Shown here piece after piece: positions 1 through 10,170 of a DNA stretch of 64,000 nucleotides (within the stretch, counting starts at the first letter, position 1; each line of letters starts with the position of its first letter). Position numbers and translations under genes: made by a program. The DNA is from Cytophagales bacterium (GTDB taxonomy: Bacteria > Bacteroidota > Bacteroidia > Cytophagales > 172606-1), in NCBI GenBank assembly GCA_030446715.1, contig JAUJMU010000006.1:124001-188000 (forward strand). Direction: 5' to 3'. Below the pieces are notes generated by a model. The model was not told the DNA's origin, made no database searches, and was given only the letters and a program-made list of their open reading frames with translations.

Positions 1-721
1 TGCGTCGGATATTCTGGTACAGACTTTTTGGTCTGAGCGTAACCGGATGCCCCAGCAATATTACTTTCCGCCTTGTGAGCGTCTGGAAATAGCTTTTTTC
101 GCGGGACTGAATGGCCATCACAATATCGGCCCGGTTCAGTGCCTTCGCTTCCTGCCGGGGTGAAGTGTGGAAAACGTTCTGCAGAAACCTCCTGTCACGG
201 ATAGACTGAGCGTCAATGGTATCAATAATTTTCAGCGTGCGGTGATCAAAGCTTTCCAGTATTCTGGAGTAGAAAATGTAAGCACAGATTACAATACCGA
301 ACGACTTATCCTGAAGAATCTGCTCCACTTGCTTTTGGACAAAAGGCGTATATTTTTCATCCACCCCCATATGACCACCGTACACCAGCTGTCTCCTGAC
401 CTGATTCACCCTCAGGACCTTTTTTAACAGATTTTTTCCCCGCCGCCAGAGGGAATAATGCTGTGGGTTTGAAAGGACAAAAAAGAGCTTTTGCCCCCAG
501 TATTCCTGCATGGAGGGCAGGTCGCGTTCAGTACCACTGATATAGAGAAAGTACACATCAAGACCTCTGCTCTGTAACCATAGAATTAAAGCATAAAGTC
601 GGGCTCTGTCACCGGCATTTTGCGGATGAGTGGGAGACGGGGAAACAATCAGTACTTTTTTTACACACCGGTAATAAAATGCGCAGGTTAAAAAGCCGGA
701 TAAAATTTTGTGGTTTTGCAC
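1..721 (-). CDS. glycosyltransferase (GT-B type), N-terminal part, runs off the left edge
   Basis: Reading the minus strand from a GTG at 721 gives an open frame to base 1 (about 240 residues). It contains KKVLIVSPSPTHPQNAGDRAR, the N-terminal Rossmann start of GT-B glycosyltransferases that begin with a 'nucleotide-free' acceptor domain, and later a segment reading NRADIVMAIQSREKSYF and VILLGHPV, typical of the N-domain before the linker. The catalytic C-terminal domain lies outside the window. The GTG follows AGGGAA and starts 5 bases after the stop of the methyltransferase gene, so the two are probably co-transcribed. The role is inferred as adding a sugar to the surface polysaccharide; donor and acceptor cannot be told. 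An internal methionine further down is an alternative start. Confidence 0.72.
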   Translation of the reverse strand, partial: MQNHKILSGFLTCAFYYRCVKKVLIVSPSPTHPQNAGDRARLYALILWLQSRGLDVYFLYISGTERDLPSMQEYWGQKLFFVLSNPQHYSLWRRGKNLLKKVLRVNQVRRQLVYGGHMGVDEKYTPFVQKQVEQILQDKSFGIVICAYIFYSRILESFDHRTLKIIDTIDAQSIRDRRFLQNVFHTSPRQEAKALNRADIVMAIQSREKSYFQTLTRRKVILLGHPVTLRPKSLYQNIRR

Positions 722-725
722 TTCC

Positions 726-1494
726 CTACCTGGTCTTAAACCCGGCGGCGGCCATCAGCATGCCCAGTTTGACGCTGATTTTTTTGCCAGAGAAGCTTTC
801 TTTTTTAGCCCGTTGCATTGCATTGTAGTGATCAGCCAGGAAAGGCTGCATATGCCAGGCAACATTTCTGACATCATCTGTCGTCTTGCGGAATATTTCC
901 GTTCTGCCGTCCAGAATCTCCAGAAACTCCCAGTTGGGGTCTTTTTTCATAAAGTCGCACAGTATTTTTCCGGAAAGCAGATGAGTATCATCCACCATGA
1001 GAATTCCGTTTTTCCGGAGGTGAACCACCGAGTAAAACCAATCAATAAATGGCCACGGAAAGGCATGCTTGCCATCAATCAGAATAAAATTCAGGGGATT
1101 ATTCAACAGAAGCTTTGGCAATGCCTCCTCGGAAAGTTCATTGATAAACCTGTGGTGCAATAAACTGATTTTTTTCTCCGCCGCATATTTCCTGATCACA
1201 CTGATTTCCCGCTCGCCGGTGTGATACAAATATGATGACTCCCCTTGCTGCCAAACACCAGCGTCGAAATGCCCGAACCTATTTCGAGGGTATAATCTCC
1301 TGCATTTACATGATTGTATATGTACTCAAGCGCCGACTCCCCAAGCCCCAGCAGGCAGTGGCATTTGCGGCCAGACTCTCCTGCTGATGATCAGAAAAAA
1401 CGCTGAGAGGTGTTACCGCATAACCACCCGGCATTTCAGTCTCTCCCTGGTGGACAGGAGGAGCATCTCTGATGATTTCCTTTATGTGTAGCAT
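726..1494 (-). pseudogene. class I SAM methyltransferase, split by two frameshifts
   Basis: Three overlapping frames join into one protein of about 255 residues. It starts at an ATG at 1494 (MLHIKEIIRDAPP), continues through a SAM-binding motif I reading TLEIGSGISTLVFG, and ends with FILIDGKHAFPWPFIDW and ILMVDDTH, typical of the Methyltransf_24-like family found among glycosyltransferase genes. Frame changes fall near 1354 (GCCCTG read as GCCTG restores the frame if one C is added) and near 1209 (one G added to a G run restores it). Both are one-base losses in homopolymers, so sequencing error is at least as likely as true inactivation. The product would transfer a methyl group to a glycan or sugar nucleotide; the substrate is unknown. 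Confidence 0.7.
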
Positions 1495-1681
1495 GTATTT
1501 AAATAGCTGCGCAATTTTAAATTGTGAATGCTGAATTTTAGATTAGTATCTAACCTGTTGACTTTAAATGAGTTGATGTCACGGTTTGAATTTTTCTAAT
1601 ACCAAATTACTTCTACCCGGGTATTTAACTAATGGTGTAGGGATCCGGACAGAGAATCTTACTATTTTATATTGCCTGCCA

Positions 1682-2753
1682 CTATGATCGGTATCCGGAA
1701 CTTTCCCTCTGGCCCACAGATTGGGTTGAACGCAAATTTGCGGCAAGTTGGCCAATCCCGGCGGATATTCTGTCCAACTCTTTATTGAAACTCATTATTG
1801 CTTTCAGGGAATGCCATTCGAACAGGGCTTTTAAAACTTCCGCGTTTCCCTCCTGACCGGGGGCAGACAGAAGCCATCTCCATCTTTTGTAACTGATTCC
1901 CGAATAAACGTGCCTGAGCAGCAATTTCACCCACGAACCGGTACGGATTGCTGCCGGGGAAGGATTATTCAGGTGCCGCCGGTACTGACTCAGAATCAAC
2001 CCCATGGCTGCCCCCTCCTTTGCCAGCCGGGTCAGATATTTCCAGGTCAGTTTAGGTTTTGAGATAAAATGCTGAAAGTGCAGTTCCTCATTGTAGCAGA
2101 TCTTGTACCCAGCCAGCCGGATGGCCACACACAACTCAATGTCTTCGCCCCGCGCAATTTGGGGATACTTTTCGTAGGTGATGATCCGGCTGAAACCAGC
2201 CGCCCGTAACTGGAAATACGCTTCCCGGTTGATAACCGCCCCGGCCCCCCACAAAAAGCCCTTACTGGTAACCACTTCTCCCGATACCTGATTTTGCCTT
2301 CCGACTGCATAATAATTTTCAAACTGATCAAACCAGACCGGCTTTTCGCCCCAAAAACGGGAAACCCCGCCCTCCGAGCATGCCGGTCTCCGGATCAGCC
2401 GAAATAACTTCAAAAGCAGTCTGTACGTAGTGTTCACCGAGCCAGTTATCATCATCACAAATCAGTACGTACTGGTATCTGGCCTGCTGCAAACCGGTGT
2501 CAACTGCATTATTTTTGCCGGGCCGGGGTTCGTTCAGGACCTCAAACGAAACCGGGGACATTAAATCACTCCAGGTCTGTATTGCTATCTGTGCCGTATT
2601 ATCGGTAGAAGCATTATCAATCAGAATAATCTCCCATCTTAAATCTGGCCGGACCTGCTGCCTGCTCAGGTAAGTCAGCGTCTCTTTCAGGTTTTTGCCC
2701 CCGTTGCAGGTACAGATGATTACGGAAACGCCAGCCAGACCTTCAGACAACAT
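1682..2753 (-). pseudogene. family 2 glycosyltransferase, one frameshift
   Basis: The N-terminal part (from 2753) carries the GT-A nucleotide-sugar fold: VSVIICTCNGGKNLKETL, LIDNASTDNT and the metal-binding CDDDNWL motif. The C-terminal part continues in another frame with KPVWFDQFENYY, GAGAVINREAY and ARGEDIELCVAIRLAGY, the acceptor-side block of GT2 enzymes. The frame change lies at 2349-2357, where TTTTTGGGG in the coding strand is one base too long; removing one T or G joins the halves as GFPFWGEKPVWF. The whole enzyme would be about 355 residues, normal for the family. It lies 14 bp downstream of the next GT2 gene, same strand. Function is inferred as polysaccharide assembly on the cytoplasmic face of the membrane. 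Confidence 0.75.
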
Positions 2754-2766
2754 AATTATAAAAGGA

Positions 2767-3588
2767 TTAAGATACTTTACCAGTTAGCCTGCTCTTATAA
2801 TATTTTACGGACCGGCCTTTTTTAGTCAGCCATTCGCCGGCAACTTGTTTATACAACTGTAGTCTGAACCGGGAGCGCAAAGCGACGGGCAATTTACTGA
2901 CATATTTCTGGCGGAAGGTATAGTAATTGTCCCAGTACTGGCCGCTGTCACCGAGGTCCTTCGTCTTGGTGCCCTTCAGCATCCGGAAATTACCCCATAT
3001 TTCATCCACCCGGACCAGGTTAGCCTGCTGAACAGCATCATAGATAAACTCTACATCCATATTAAAGTGTTCAGTTACATTGTAAAAGCCGGTCAGGCCG
3101 TGCAGGGATTTATGGTAAAAATAAGAAGTGGGGTTCATGGGGAACTCACCCCGTTGCAGCAGTAAGTCCATGATGCTGAGGTGGTGGGGCCGGCTCACCC
3201 GTACCAGACTGCCGTCGTCATGCCAGATGTTGCAGTTACCTATCACCATTGAAGGCTCAGGCAAGTGCTGAAACAGGGGCAGCACCCGGTTAAATACTCC
3301 CGGCTCATAATAGTCGTCCACATTCAGAAATGAAATAACGGTGCCCTGTGCCATTCTGATTCCTTTATTCATAGCATCGGACTGCCCCCGGTCTTTTTCT
3401 GAAATCCAGCGGATGTGAGGATATCCGGCTGCATTTTCCCGGATTATTTCCACCGTGCCATCCGTTGATCCGCCGTCCACGATGATGTGCTCGGCGGCGG
3501 GACAATTCTGCTCCTTCATATTATCAATGCACTGCTGGATGTATTGTACATTGTTGAATACCGGGGTAATGATGGAAAGGGAGATCAC
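2767..3588 (-). CDS. family 2 glycosyltransferase (WcaA-like)
   Basis: This 273-residue protein begins MISLSIITPVFNNVQYIQQ and has HIIVDGGSTDGTVEII, SEKDRGQSDAMNKGI and ISFLNVDDYYEPG. These are the N-terminal strand, the nucleotide-binding segment and the DxD-type metal site of GT2 glycosyltransferases. Length and motif order match the WcaA-like group that adds single sugars in exopolysaccharide and O-antigen loci. There are no membrane segments, so it should act in the cytoplasm at the membrane surface. It is the first of two adjacent GT2 genes on the same strand. Donor sugar is unknown. Confidence 0.9.
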   Translation of the reverse strand: MISLSIITPVFNNVQYIQQCIDNMKEQNCPAAEHIIVDGGSTDGTVEIIRENAAGYPHIRWISEKDRGQSDAMNKGIRMAQGTVISFLNVDDYYEPGVFNRVLPLFQHLPEPSMVIGNCNIWHDDGSLVRVSRPHHLSIMDLLLQRGEFPMNPTSYFYHKSLHGLTGFYNVTEHFNMDVEFIYDAVQQANLVRVDEIWGNFRMLKGTKTKDLGDSGQYWDNYYTFRQKYVSKLPVALRSRFRLQLYKQVAGEWLTKKGRSVKYYKSRLTGKVS

Positions 3589-3731
3589 CGGGGATTGTAC
3601 AAAAGTTGAGGAAGGGAAAGAACAGCGACTTCAATCCCAAAATTAGCAATTATGAAAGTCAGTTGATCAATGAACAACCAAAAAACACCCGCACCGGATA
3701 CTTTCTTTAAAGATCAGTTTGACCAGCCTTG

Positions 3732-5657
3732 TCAAAACGGCTCAAAAACTGTCAGGTAAGGCGTAGTCATCACCGGTCTGTACCGTATCTCTCCCAGTGT
3801 GATCTGCCTGGTATGCCCGTGCACATTTGCGTCCACCAGTATACAATCAGGTTGAAAAAGTTTTTCTTTTACAATCTTCCCCGACGGGTTGTCTACCAGT
3901 ATATGTTCAATACGGTAAGGACTTTTTTGGTTTACTTCTATCAAAGACCATATGGGATACTCCCAGGTATCTTCGCCAAACAGCAGCCCGATTTTACGAC
4001 AGTTTTTTTGTACAATATATTCTTTCACTCCCTCAAATGAGTGCGCTATCTCCGGGCGGTTGGCAAACAGAAGGCTGTTTCCGGTTCGGTTGAAGATACT
4101 CCGGCTGGCAGGGAGCAACGGACGGCTTTCGTTGAGAAGCAATGCAGGCAAAGCTGCCAGGAATAATACCACCAAGGCACTGCTTACCACTTTTCGTCCT
4201 GCCATGGACAGCAGCAATATGCAGTAAGGGGCCAACAGCACAAAAATTGGCAAATGGAGGCGGGGTGCCCAGATCTGCCAACGCAGGTAGAAACAATAGA
4301 GCAGAAAGGATAGCAGGACCAGTCCTCCATATACCTTCGTAAGGGCAGGAACCCTTTGCCAGCGAAAAATCAATATCAATGTACACCCCATCGCCAGTAT
4401 AGTGTGGAAGAAATTTCCAATGTAATCTTCGTGATTACCAAATACCTGCTTGAATTCCAGTTCGCCGGCAAGGGTGGTGCGCGGATCATGAATATCCAGA
4501 CCTAAAGAGCGGTGCAGTTGCAGAGTAGGCCGGCGAAGCAACTGCTGCCAGTAATAATGATTCAGGCCCGGAGGGGCTTCCAGATGCAGGACAAGATTCC
4601 GGCTCACGTTTGAAAGCAGTACCCGCGGCGAAAATTCCGCATTTGAATACTTAGCCCTTTCTTCGGCAGTCCCGCCCAAAGGATGTCCATATACGGATAT
4701 ATTCCGGTAGTAATGCCCGGCATTCAGTACCAATGCAATCACAGCCATTGCTATTGAAGTTCTGACGAGTTTGGCTGACAGCCCTTCCCTTTTCAGAACA
4801 ATAAAGGCAAACCATAGCAGCCACGGAAAAACAAAGAGGTAAGCCGTTCCCTTGGTAAGAATGGCAAGACCCAGACTCAGGCCGGCAAAGCAAAAATTTT
4901 CTGAAGAAAGCTTCTCTCTCAGCCTCAGCAGCCAATACACAAAGCTCACCACAAAAAAAGAGACTACCAGGTCATTCTGCGTGCTGGATGCCTGCAGAAT
5001 CCCCATCGGCAGCGTAGCCACGAATACGACGGAGGCAATCTGATAAAAGGAATTTCCCCCCAGTTGCCTCGTTATTAAGGAGACTCCAACCATACACCCC
5101 ATCCATGCTCCCCACTGCACCAGATTTGCGTAACGGTCACCTCCCGAAAGGATCTGCAGGTGCAGGATAACCATCTCGGCAAAGGGAGGCTGGTAATGCT
5201 GCCGCGTGATATGGGATAGGTAATGCGCCAGATGCCCGTTCTGGATCCAGTGCACCACCCGCGCCATGTGGTAAGTCTGGGAATCCCAGTTGTTGGGAGG
5301 AGAAAGAAGGCCTACGATCAGGGGTATGAACAGTATAAATCCTACCAGCAGTAAAAACAGATGACCGGGAGTTCTTAGTTTTATCTCCGGCAAATTGACA
5401 GAAATAAATTTCCTTCTTTTGTAAATCAATCCGGATAGCAGAAGTGTAATCAATAACCATGCAATGGACAGGCTTACCTCGTTGACAATGGAAAGTGCAC
5501 TCAATCCTTCGGTGACCACTGCAAGTAAGGCACCAAAGAGAAATATTCCCTTTAACAACCCATCCCGGCTTGACGACCATTCTCCTGCAGCAGATTTATA
5601 AGTCTGTACAGCAAGGCATGAAAGCAGAAAAGCCGGCAACAAGAATAGGATCAACAT
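3732..5657 (-). CDS. GT-C / ArnT-PMT-like integral membrane glycosyltransferase
   Basis: A 641-residue protein with about ten or more hydrophobic segments from the N terminus on, and a soluble C-terminal tail of roughly 130 residues. Near residues 115-165 it has NNWDSQTYHMARVVHWIQNG followed by QPPFAEMVILHLQ. The acidic residue in the first periplasmic loop and this tyrosine/histidine-rich block are the hallmark of GT-C enzymes that use polyprenyl-phosphate sugars. It probably transfers a lipid-linked sugar on the outer face of the cytoplasmic membrane. It sits between GT genes in one orientation, with about 50 bp to the upstream gene. Family membership is clear; substrate is not. Confidence 0.8.
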   Translation of the reverse strand: MLILFLLPAFLLSCLAVQTYKSAAGEWSSSRDGLLKGIFLFGALLAVVTEGLSALSIVNEVSLSIAWLLITLLLSGLIYKRRKFISVNLPEIKLRTPGHLFLLLVGFILFIPLIVGLLSPPNNWDSQTYHMARVVHWIQNGHLAHYLSHITRQHYQPPFAEMVILHLQILSGGDRYANLVQWGAWMGCMVGVSLITRQLGGNSFYQIASVVFVATLPMGILQASSTQNDLVVSFFVVSFVYWLLRLREKLSSENFCFAGLSLGLAILTKGTAYLFVFPWLLWFAFIVLKREGLSAKLVRTSIAMAVIALVLNAGHYYRNISVYGHPLGGTAEERAKYSNAEFSPRVLLSNVSRNLVLHLEAPPGLNHYYWQQLLRRPTLQLHRSLGLDIHDPRTTLAGELEFKQVFGNHEDYIGNFFHTILAMGCTLILIFRWQRVPALTKVYGGLVLLSFLLYCFYLRWQIWAPRLHLPIFVLLAPYCILLLSMAGRKVVSSALVVLFLAALPALLLNESRPLLPASRSIFNRTGNSLLFANRPEIAHSFEGVKEYIVQKNCRKIGLLFGEDTWEYPIWSLIEVNQKSPYRIEHILVDNPSGKIVKEKLFQPDCILVDANVHGHTRQITLGEIRYRPVMTTPYLTVFEPF

Positions 5658-5705
5658 TCTGATAATGTTTGAAGAGAGGTGTTCAGCCAGCCGGAAAAGA
5701 CAGTT

Positions 5706-7004
5706 CTATCCGGCTAGTACGTTTTGATATATTGAAATATAAGCACCTGCCTGGACAATGGGGCTATACCGGGATCTGGCTGCTGACGCAATCTCCTCCC
5801 GGCTGAAAGTGACCTCTCCATTGACAAAAGCATTAATTGCAGCAGCCAGCGCTTCAGGTTCAGTTTTATCCACCAGAAGCCCATTGCTTCCAGACTGAAT
5901 CATGTCTGGTATTCCGCCCACTGTAAATCCGATCACCGGAGTGCCACAGGCCAGAGATTCCAAAACTACATTCGGGAGATTATCTTCCCTCGAAGGTATC
6001 ACGAAAGCATCCGCAGCATTGTATACAATACTCATCAGCCTCTCATCCTGAACTTTGCCAAGAGAAACATATTCGGCTCCCAAATCAGGAAGGGTGGCAT
6101 CTGTTTCCCCTACCGAACAAATAACCAGATCCCGCCCCCCCCCCGGTATGCTCAGACTCTTCAGCAACAGATCAAATCCTTTTCTGGTATTATTTAACTG
6201 GGAGCTTACAAAAAGCAATATTTTCTTGTCCATGGGCAGTGACAAAACCTGCCGGCAAGCCTTTTTCTCCAACGGTGTGAAAATTTCCGTCGGCAGGCTG
6301 TAGGGAATCGTGCAATGGGGCAGATGCCCAAAAAGTTTACTTGCTGAAGAACAACTGCTTAACCAACGGGAAGGTGTAACAATGGTTTTCAGACCATTTG
6401 GTTTCTCTAAAACCTTCATTTTTAAGGCCAGCGAAGTCTCTGCCTGATCAGGTAAATCTGAATCGCTTATTTGGGGACAGTTCTGGCAAGCCTCCCGATG
6501 TCGGTGGCATCCGGCAGAATAATGACAACCTCCCGTAAATGCATTCATATCATGCAGCGTCCATACAATCTTCTGCCCTGAGGTTGTCTCAAAAAAGGAA
6601 GGAAAATCCAGAAAATCAGAAACCCAGTGAAGATTGACAATATCTGCCTGCCTGACGAGCGGATGATCCCCTATTTGCCTGTATTTTGAATCTGGAAAAG
6701 AAAAGTACTCAAAATGACAGCGCACTGTATCTGCCAGTTTTTTTCTCTGTGCCTTTAACCGGAGCTGGGCCTGTACTTCTCTCTTTGCACTGCCTGTTAT
6801 GCGTTGCCAAACCTTGTCGGAAAAACTCAGTGGCGGAAGGTTTGTATTTTCAAAGTAAGGAAAATGCTGGGGTATGGCACCGGTCGGGGTTGAGAGGGTC
6901 AGCAGCGATGATTCGATTCCCTGTTCCAACAATGCCTCATGCAAACGAACGCAGGCTTTTGCCGCTCCCCCCTGTTCCCAGGTTGTCAAATGAACTACTT
7001 TCAT
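5706..7004 (-). CDS. family 4 glycosyltransferase
   Basis: This is a 432-residue GT-B enzyme. The N-terminal domain begins MKVVHLTTWEQGGAAKACVRL, the glycine-rich acceptor loop of GT4. A cysteine-rich stretch, GGCHYSAGCHRHREACQNCP, at about residues 157-177 is common in the WcaC-like subgroup (fucose/colanic-type transferases). The catalytic E-x7-E region reads SREDNLPNVVLESLACGTP followed by VGGIPDMI near residues 340-370. Its ATG at 7004 overlaps the stop of the upstream methyltransferase by 4 bases (ATGA), so translation is likely coupled. Cytoplasmic; donor sugar unknown. Confidence 0.9.
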   Translation of the reverse strand: MKVVHLTTWEQGGAAKACVRLHEALLEQGIESSLLTLSTPTGAIPQHFPYFENTNLPPLSFSDKVWQRITGSAKREVQAQLRLKAQRKKLADTVRCHFEYFSFPDSKYRQIGDHPLVRQADIVNLHWVSDFLDFPSFFETTSGQKIVWTLHDMNAFTGGCHYSAGCHRHREACQNCPQISDSDLPDQAETSLALKMKVLEKPNGLKTIVTPSRWLSSCSSASKLFGHLPHCTIPYSLPTEIFTPLEKKACRQVLSLPMDKKILLFVSSQLNNTRKGFDLLLKSLSIPGGGRDLVICSVGETDATLPDLGAEYVSLGKVQDERLMSIVYNAADAFVIPSREDNLPNVVLESLACGTPVIGFTVGGIPDMIQSGSNGLLVDKTEPEALAAAINAFVNGEVTFSREEIASAARSRYSPIVQAGAYISIYQNVLAG

Positions 7005-7822
7005 CGGAGTGGTTTGGTAGCCTCCATAAAAAGCGAATCTGGTTTATGGACCATGTTGTTTTCAGCATCCAGTTTGTAATCCGGCCATCCGGGAATACTG
7101 CTCTCCAGAGCAGAAAGTTTTCGGACATCAGCATAACCGCTTTCCTGCAGTAATCTGCCCAGTGAAAACCGGTCGTACATCCACTGGTGGATTTCGCCGC
7201 CCATCCTGAACTTTCCCACCGCCAGTGGTTGCTCTTCACCGGCCAGCAGGTATCTTTTCAAAATACCTCTGAACGATGGTAATCTGAACAGGCTACGAAT
7301 GGAACCCTTTGGTTTACGGGTTACTTTACTCTTTTTGTTCTGATGTTGTTCTCTCAGTTGTCTGGCTTCGTTGCCGAGCCGGCCGTATACATAATCCAGA
7401 TTTTCCACCCGATCCTGAAAGAGGTAAGCGGCCATATCTCCGCCGCTCCGGCTTCGTACTGCCTGATCATATAGCTCCAGCATAATCCATTCATAATCAG
7501 CAATTTTGTCTACATTCCCGGCAGTAACGGCATCCAGTTGAGCAATGTACTCCTTCGCAATCCCCTCCAGATCCGGCACTGCAACCCTGATGATCCCTCC
7601 CGGTTTGGTTACCCTGAAACATTCTTTCATGAATGCTTCTCCATCCCGCCTGGCAAAATGTTCAAGTACATGGGAGTGGTAAACCGCGTCAAATTGATTA
7701 TCCGGAAAGGGTATCCCTTTGGTTAGGTTGTGAGCTATTACCCCATCACCAGTCGAAACAAAATCTACATTTACCCAATCCCGGTGAAACCGGTGCCCAC
7801 ACCCGAGGTTAAGTAACTTCAT
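7001..7822 (-). CDS. class I SAM-dependent methyltransferase
   Basis: A 273-residue protein starting MKLLNLGCGHRFHRDWVNVD, with the SAM-binding LNLGCG motif at the very N terminus. SHVLEHF and RVTKPGGIIRVAVPDLE follow (motifs II and III of the Methyltransf_11/23 family). The C-terminal half, about 150 residues without a clear motif, is typical of members in cell-surface glycan loci, where it may recognise the glycan. It overlaps both neighbours (ATGA with the GT4 gene downstream, 14 bases with the GT4 gene upstream), which marks a tight operon. It probably methylates a sugar or caps the chain; the acceptor is inferred only from context. Confidence 0.85.
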   Translation of the reverse strand: MKLLNLGCGHRFHRDWVNVDFVSTGDGVIAHNLTKGIPFPDNQFDAVYHSHVLEHFARRDGEAFMKECFRVTKPGGIIRVAVPDLEGIAKEYIAQLDAVTAGNVDKIADYEWIMLELYDQAVRSRSGGDMAAYLFQDRVENLDYVYGRLGNEARQLREQHQNKKSKVTRKPKGSIRSLFRLPSFRGILKRYLLAGEEQPLAVGKFRMGGEIHQWMYDRFSLGRLLQESGYADVRKLSALESSIPGWPDYKLDAENNMVHKPDSLFMEATKPLR

Positions 7823-9020
7823 CTATTTTTTTGCTTGTAATTTCTCCCAAAAGGAGTTCATAATTGGTAATGCACGCATTCAGATCAAATTTGCTGAATG
7901 CCAGCAGCGCCTTTTGGCGGTGCTCCTGCAATAAGTGCGGCTGACTGGCGTACTGCGCCATAGTTTCTGCCAATGCCTTGACGCTGGCCCTCCCCTCTTC
8001 TATGGGTACCAATTGCCCCGCCTGCTGCCCTGTACCGGGCACGGTGATCATTTCGGCAATCCCGCCTACGTCCGTTGCAATTACCGGCTTCCCCAGGGCA
8101 AGGTATTCAATTACAGTATTTGGCAAGCTTTCGCCGGGAAAGTACGTAGGCAGCAGCCCGGCGTCAAAAATCTGCACCCATTGCTGGGGCTGATCAGTAT
8201 AGCCGGTAAAATAAACGGAACCTGAATGATACTGTGCTTTCAACTGCTGGAGATGTGGACTGTCTCCCACCAAAATTAAGAAAACCGGCGCATTCAGTTC
8301 TTTTTCAGCTTGCTGAAAAGCCAGAATAGCCTCTTCCCACCCCTTCTCGGGAATCCCCCTGGCCACCATGCCGAACACTACGGCACCTGACGGTATAACC
8401 GGCCCGGAGGGCAAAACTGATCCGGAAGACAGGATATTGCCAGCTTCAAAACCGTAGTAAATTTTACGGAGTATTCCGCGGTAGCCAGAGAGATAGGGTT
8501 GAATGGAGACCAGATTAGAGTCAGATATATACACCACCGCAGCGGCAACGCGGAAGATCTTCCGGACTGCCTCCGCGGTGGCCTGCCGCTGGCTGACCAC
8601 GTACCGGTAATCGCCGTGGTCGGTAATCACCAGCGGCACCCGGAGCACCGGGCAACCCGAAGCGGTAAAAGCATCTGAGTGATACAAATGGGAATTCACC
8701 AGATCAATCCGCCTTGACAGCAGAATCCATAAAAAGTGCACCTTCCGGAGAAATTCAAAGGCGTTGAACCGGGCTCCGGCCCTTGCCAGCCTCCGGTCGG
8801 CGGCGTGGATCAGGCGTGCCAGCCGCGCAGGCAGCGAAAAATGAAGGATCTCGATTCCAGCCGGAAAACTGGCATCAATCACTTTGTCCGTTGGTGGGTG
8901 AGGAAACCGATAGTTGTAGAGGTAAACGCTGTGTTTTTTTGCCAGCCCCGTTGCCTGCCTCAGTACAAACGTCTGGGCACCGCCTACCATCAGGTTTGTG
9001 ATGGAGATAAGAATGCGCAT
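7809..9020 (-). CDS. family 4 glycosyltransferase
   Basis: A 403-residue GT-B enzyme. It begins MRILISITNLMVGGAQTFVL, with the GGAQ acceptor-site loop, and near residues 290-340 has PTYFPGESLPNTVIEYLALG and VGGIAEMI, the E-x7-E donor-binding block. A low-complexity SSGSVLPSGPVIPSGAVV insert lies just before the second Rossmann domain; it is three copies of a five-residue unit (LPSG/IPSG) and probably a flexible linker. This is the most upstream gene of the first minus-strand block. About 180 bp separate it from the divergent methyltransferase at 9202, so a promoter pair is expected between them. Confidence 0.9.
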   Translation of the reverse strand: MRILISITNLMVGGAQTFVLRQATGLAKKHSVYLYNYRFPHPPTDKVIDASFPAGIEILHFSLPARLARLIHAADRRLARAGARFNAFEFLRKVHFLWILLSRRIDLVNSHLYHSDAFTASGCPVLRVPLVITDHGDYRYVVSQRQATAEAVRKIFRVAAAVVYISDSNLVSIQPYLSGYRGILRKIYYGFEAGNILSSGSVLPSGPVIPSGAVVFGMVARGIPEKGWEEAILAFQQAEKELNAPVFLILVGDSPHLQQLKAQYHSGSVYFTGYTDQPQQWVQIFDAGLLPTYFPGESLPNTVIEYLALGKPVIATDVGGIAEMITVPGTGQQAGQLVPIEEGRASVKALAETMAQYASQPHLLQEHRQKALLAFSKFDLNACITNYELLLGEITSKKIDEVT

Positions 9021-9201
9021 TGTGGATTACTACCTACGCCCCTATGTAAAGATGTAAAGACTTGAGTGATGGTATGCGGCAAATATAGCCAAATAACGCC
9101 GAGGGCTGCAAGCAAGGCGGCAGATGATGCAGTTGAATACCGTTACTGACGGGATTATCTTCTATATTACACCCAAAACCATTTTTTATTGAATAAAGGA
9201 A

Positions 9202-10170
9202 ATGAAAAGTCAGCTTATTAAATTCATTAATCAGTTGCCTTACGTGAACAAGTTGCATGGGGAAGTGACCAAGCTTCGTTCAGCTCTCAAAGCAGTGAAA
9301 GCTGAACTTGCAGAATCAAATGCTGCAATCCACTCGCAAACAAACCTGTCAGCTTTCCCGCCGGGGCATTATTATTCGCCCATCGCTGACCTGCAATACG
9401 TAAAAAGCCGTGAAACCCAAATCTGGGGCACAACGCTTCAGGAGCTTGAATATACAATTGATTTCAACGTTGCCGGCCAGTTGCATCTCCTAAAGGAATT
9501 CGAAGAATTTTATCCGGAGCTTCCCTTCGGGAAGACCCATGAACCCGGCCTGCGGTTCTACTTCGAAAATGAATATTACGCCTACACGGATGCCATTGTG
9601 TTATATTCTTTCATCCGGTATCTGAAACCAAAAAGAATCATTGAAGTAGGGTCTGGATTTTCTTCGTCGGTAATGTTAGACACCCGCACGTTATTCCATC
9701 CGGATTTGAATTTAACCTTTATAGAGCCTTACCCCGAACGCCTGTTCTCATTGATAAGTGAAGAAGACAGAACCAAATCGGAAGTAATTGTCAAGCCGGT
9801 CCAGGATGTAAGGGTTAGAGTGTTCAAGCAGTTAGAAAAAAATGATATTCTGTTTATTGATTCCTCGCACGTGGTAAAAACGGGAAGCGATTTGCATTAC
9901 TTGCTTTTTAACGTAATTCCTAACCTGAATCCCGGTGTGCATATTCATTTCCACGATGTATTTTATCCTTTCGAGTACCCGAAAGATTGGGTATACAAGG
10001 GAAGGAATTGGAACGAGGACTATTTCATCAGGGCTTTTCTGATGTACAACGACCAATTTCAGATCCAGTTATTCTCCCATTTTCTACACGTAATTCACCC
10101 CGGCGCCTTTAAGAATATGCCTCTTTGTTACAACGAATGGGGAGGAAATTTATGGCTGGCGAAGATTTAA
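9202..10170 (+). CDS. class I SAM methyltransferase (glycan locus type)
   Basis: A 322-residue protein and the only plus-strand gene in the first 26 kb. The ATG at 9202 is preceded by AAAGGA. A short coiled-coil-like N terminus (EVTKLRSALKAVKAELAESN) is followed by about 60 residues before KRIIEVGSGFSSSVMLDT, which is SAM motif I. DILFIDSSHVVKTGSD and VHIHFHDVFYP are the next methyltransferase motifs. The family is widespread among Bacteroidota and cyanobacterial polysaccharide loci. Its inverted orientation within an otherwise one-way operon, plus non-coding gaps on both sides (about 180 and 240 bp), suggests it was inserted as a separate unit. Confidence 0.82.
   Translation: MKSQLIKFINQLPYVNKLHGEVTKLRSALKAVKAELAESNAAIHSQTNLSAFPPGHYYSPIADLQYVKSRETQIWGTTLQELEYTIDFNVAGQLHLLKEFEEFYPELPFGKTHEPGLRFYFENEYYAYTDAIVLYSFIRYLKPKRIIEVGSGFSSSVMLDTRTLFHPDLNLTFIEPYPERLFSLISEEDRTKSEVIVKPVQDVRVRVFKQLEKNDILFIDSSHVVKTGSDLHYLLFNVIPNLNPGVHIHFHDVFYPFEYPKDWVYKGRNWNEDYFIRAFLMYNDQFQIQLFSHFLHVIHPGAFKNMPLCYNEWGGNLWLAKI

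Noticed and set aside
708-1163. plus-strand frame of 151 aa
   Set aside because: It is antisense to the methyltransferase whose motifs are clear on the minus strand; no own start signal or motif.
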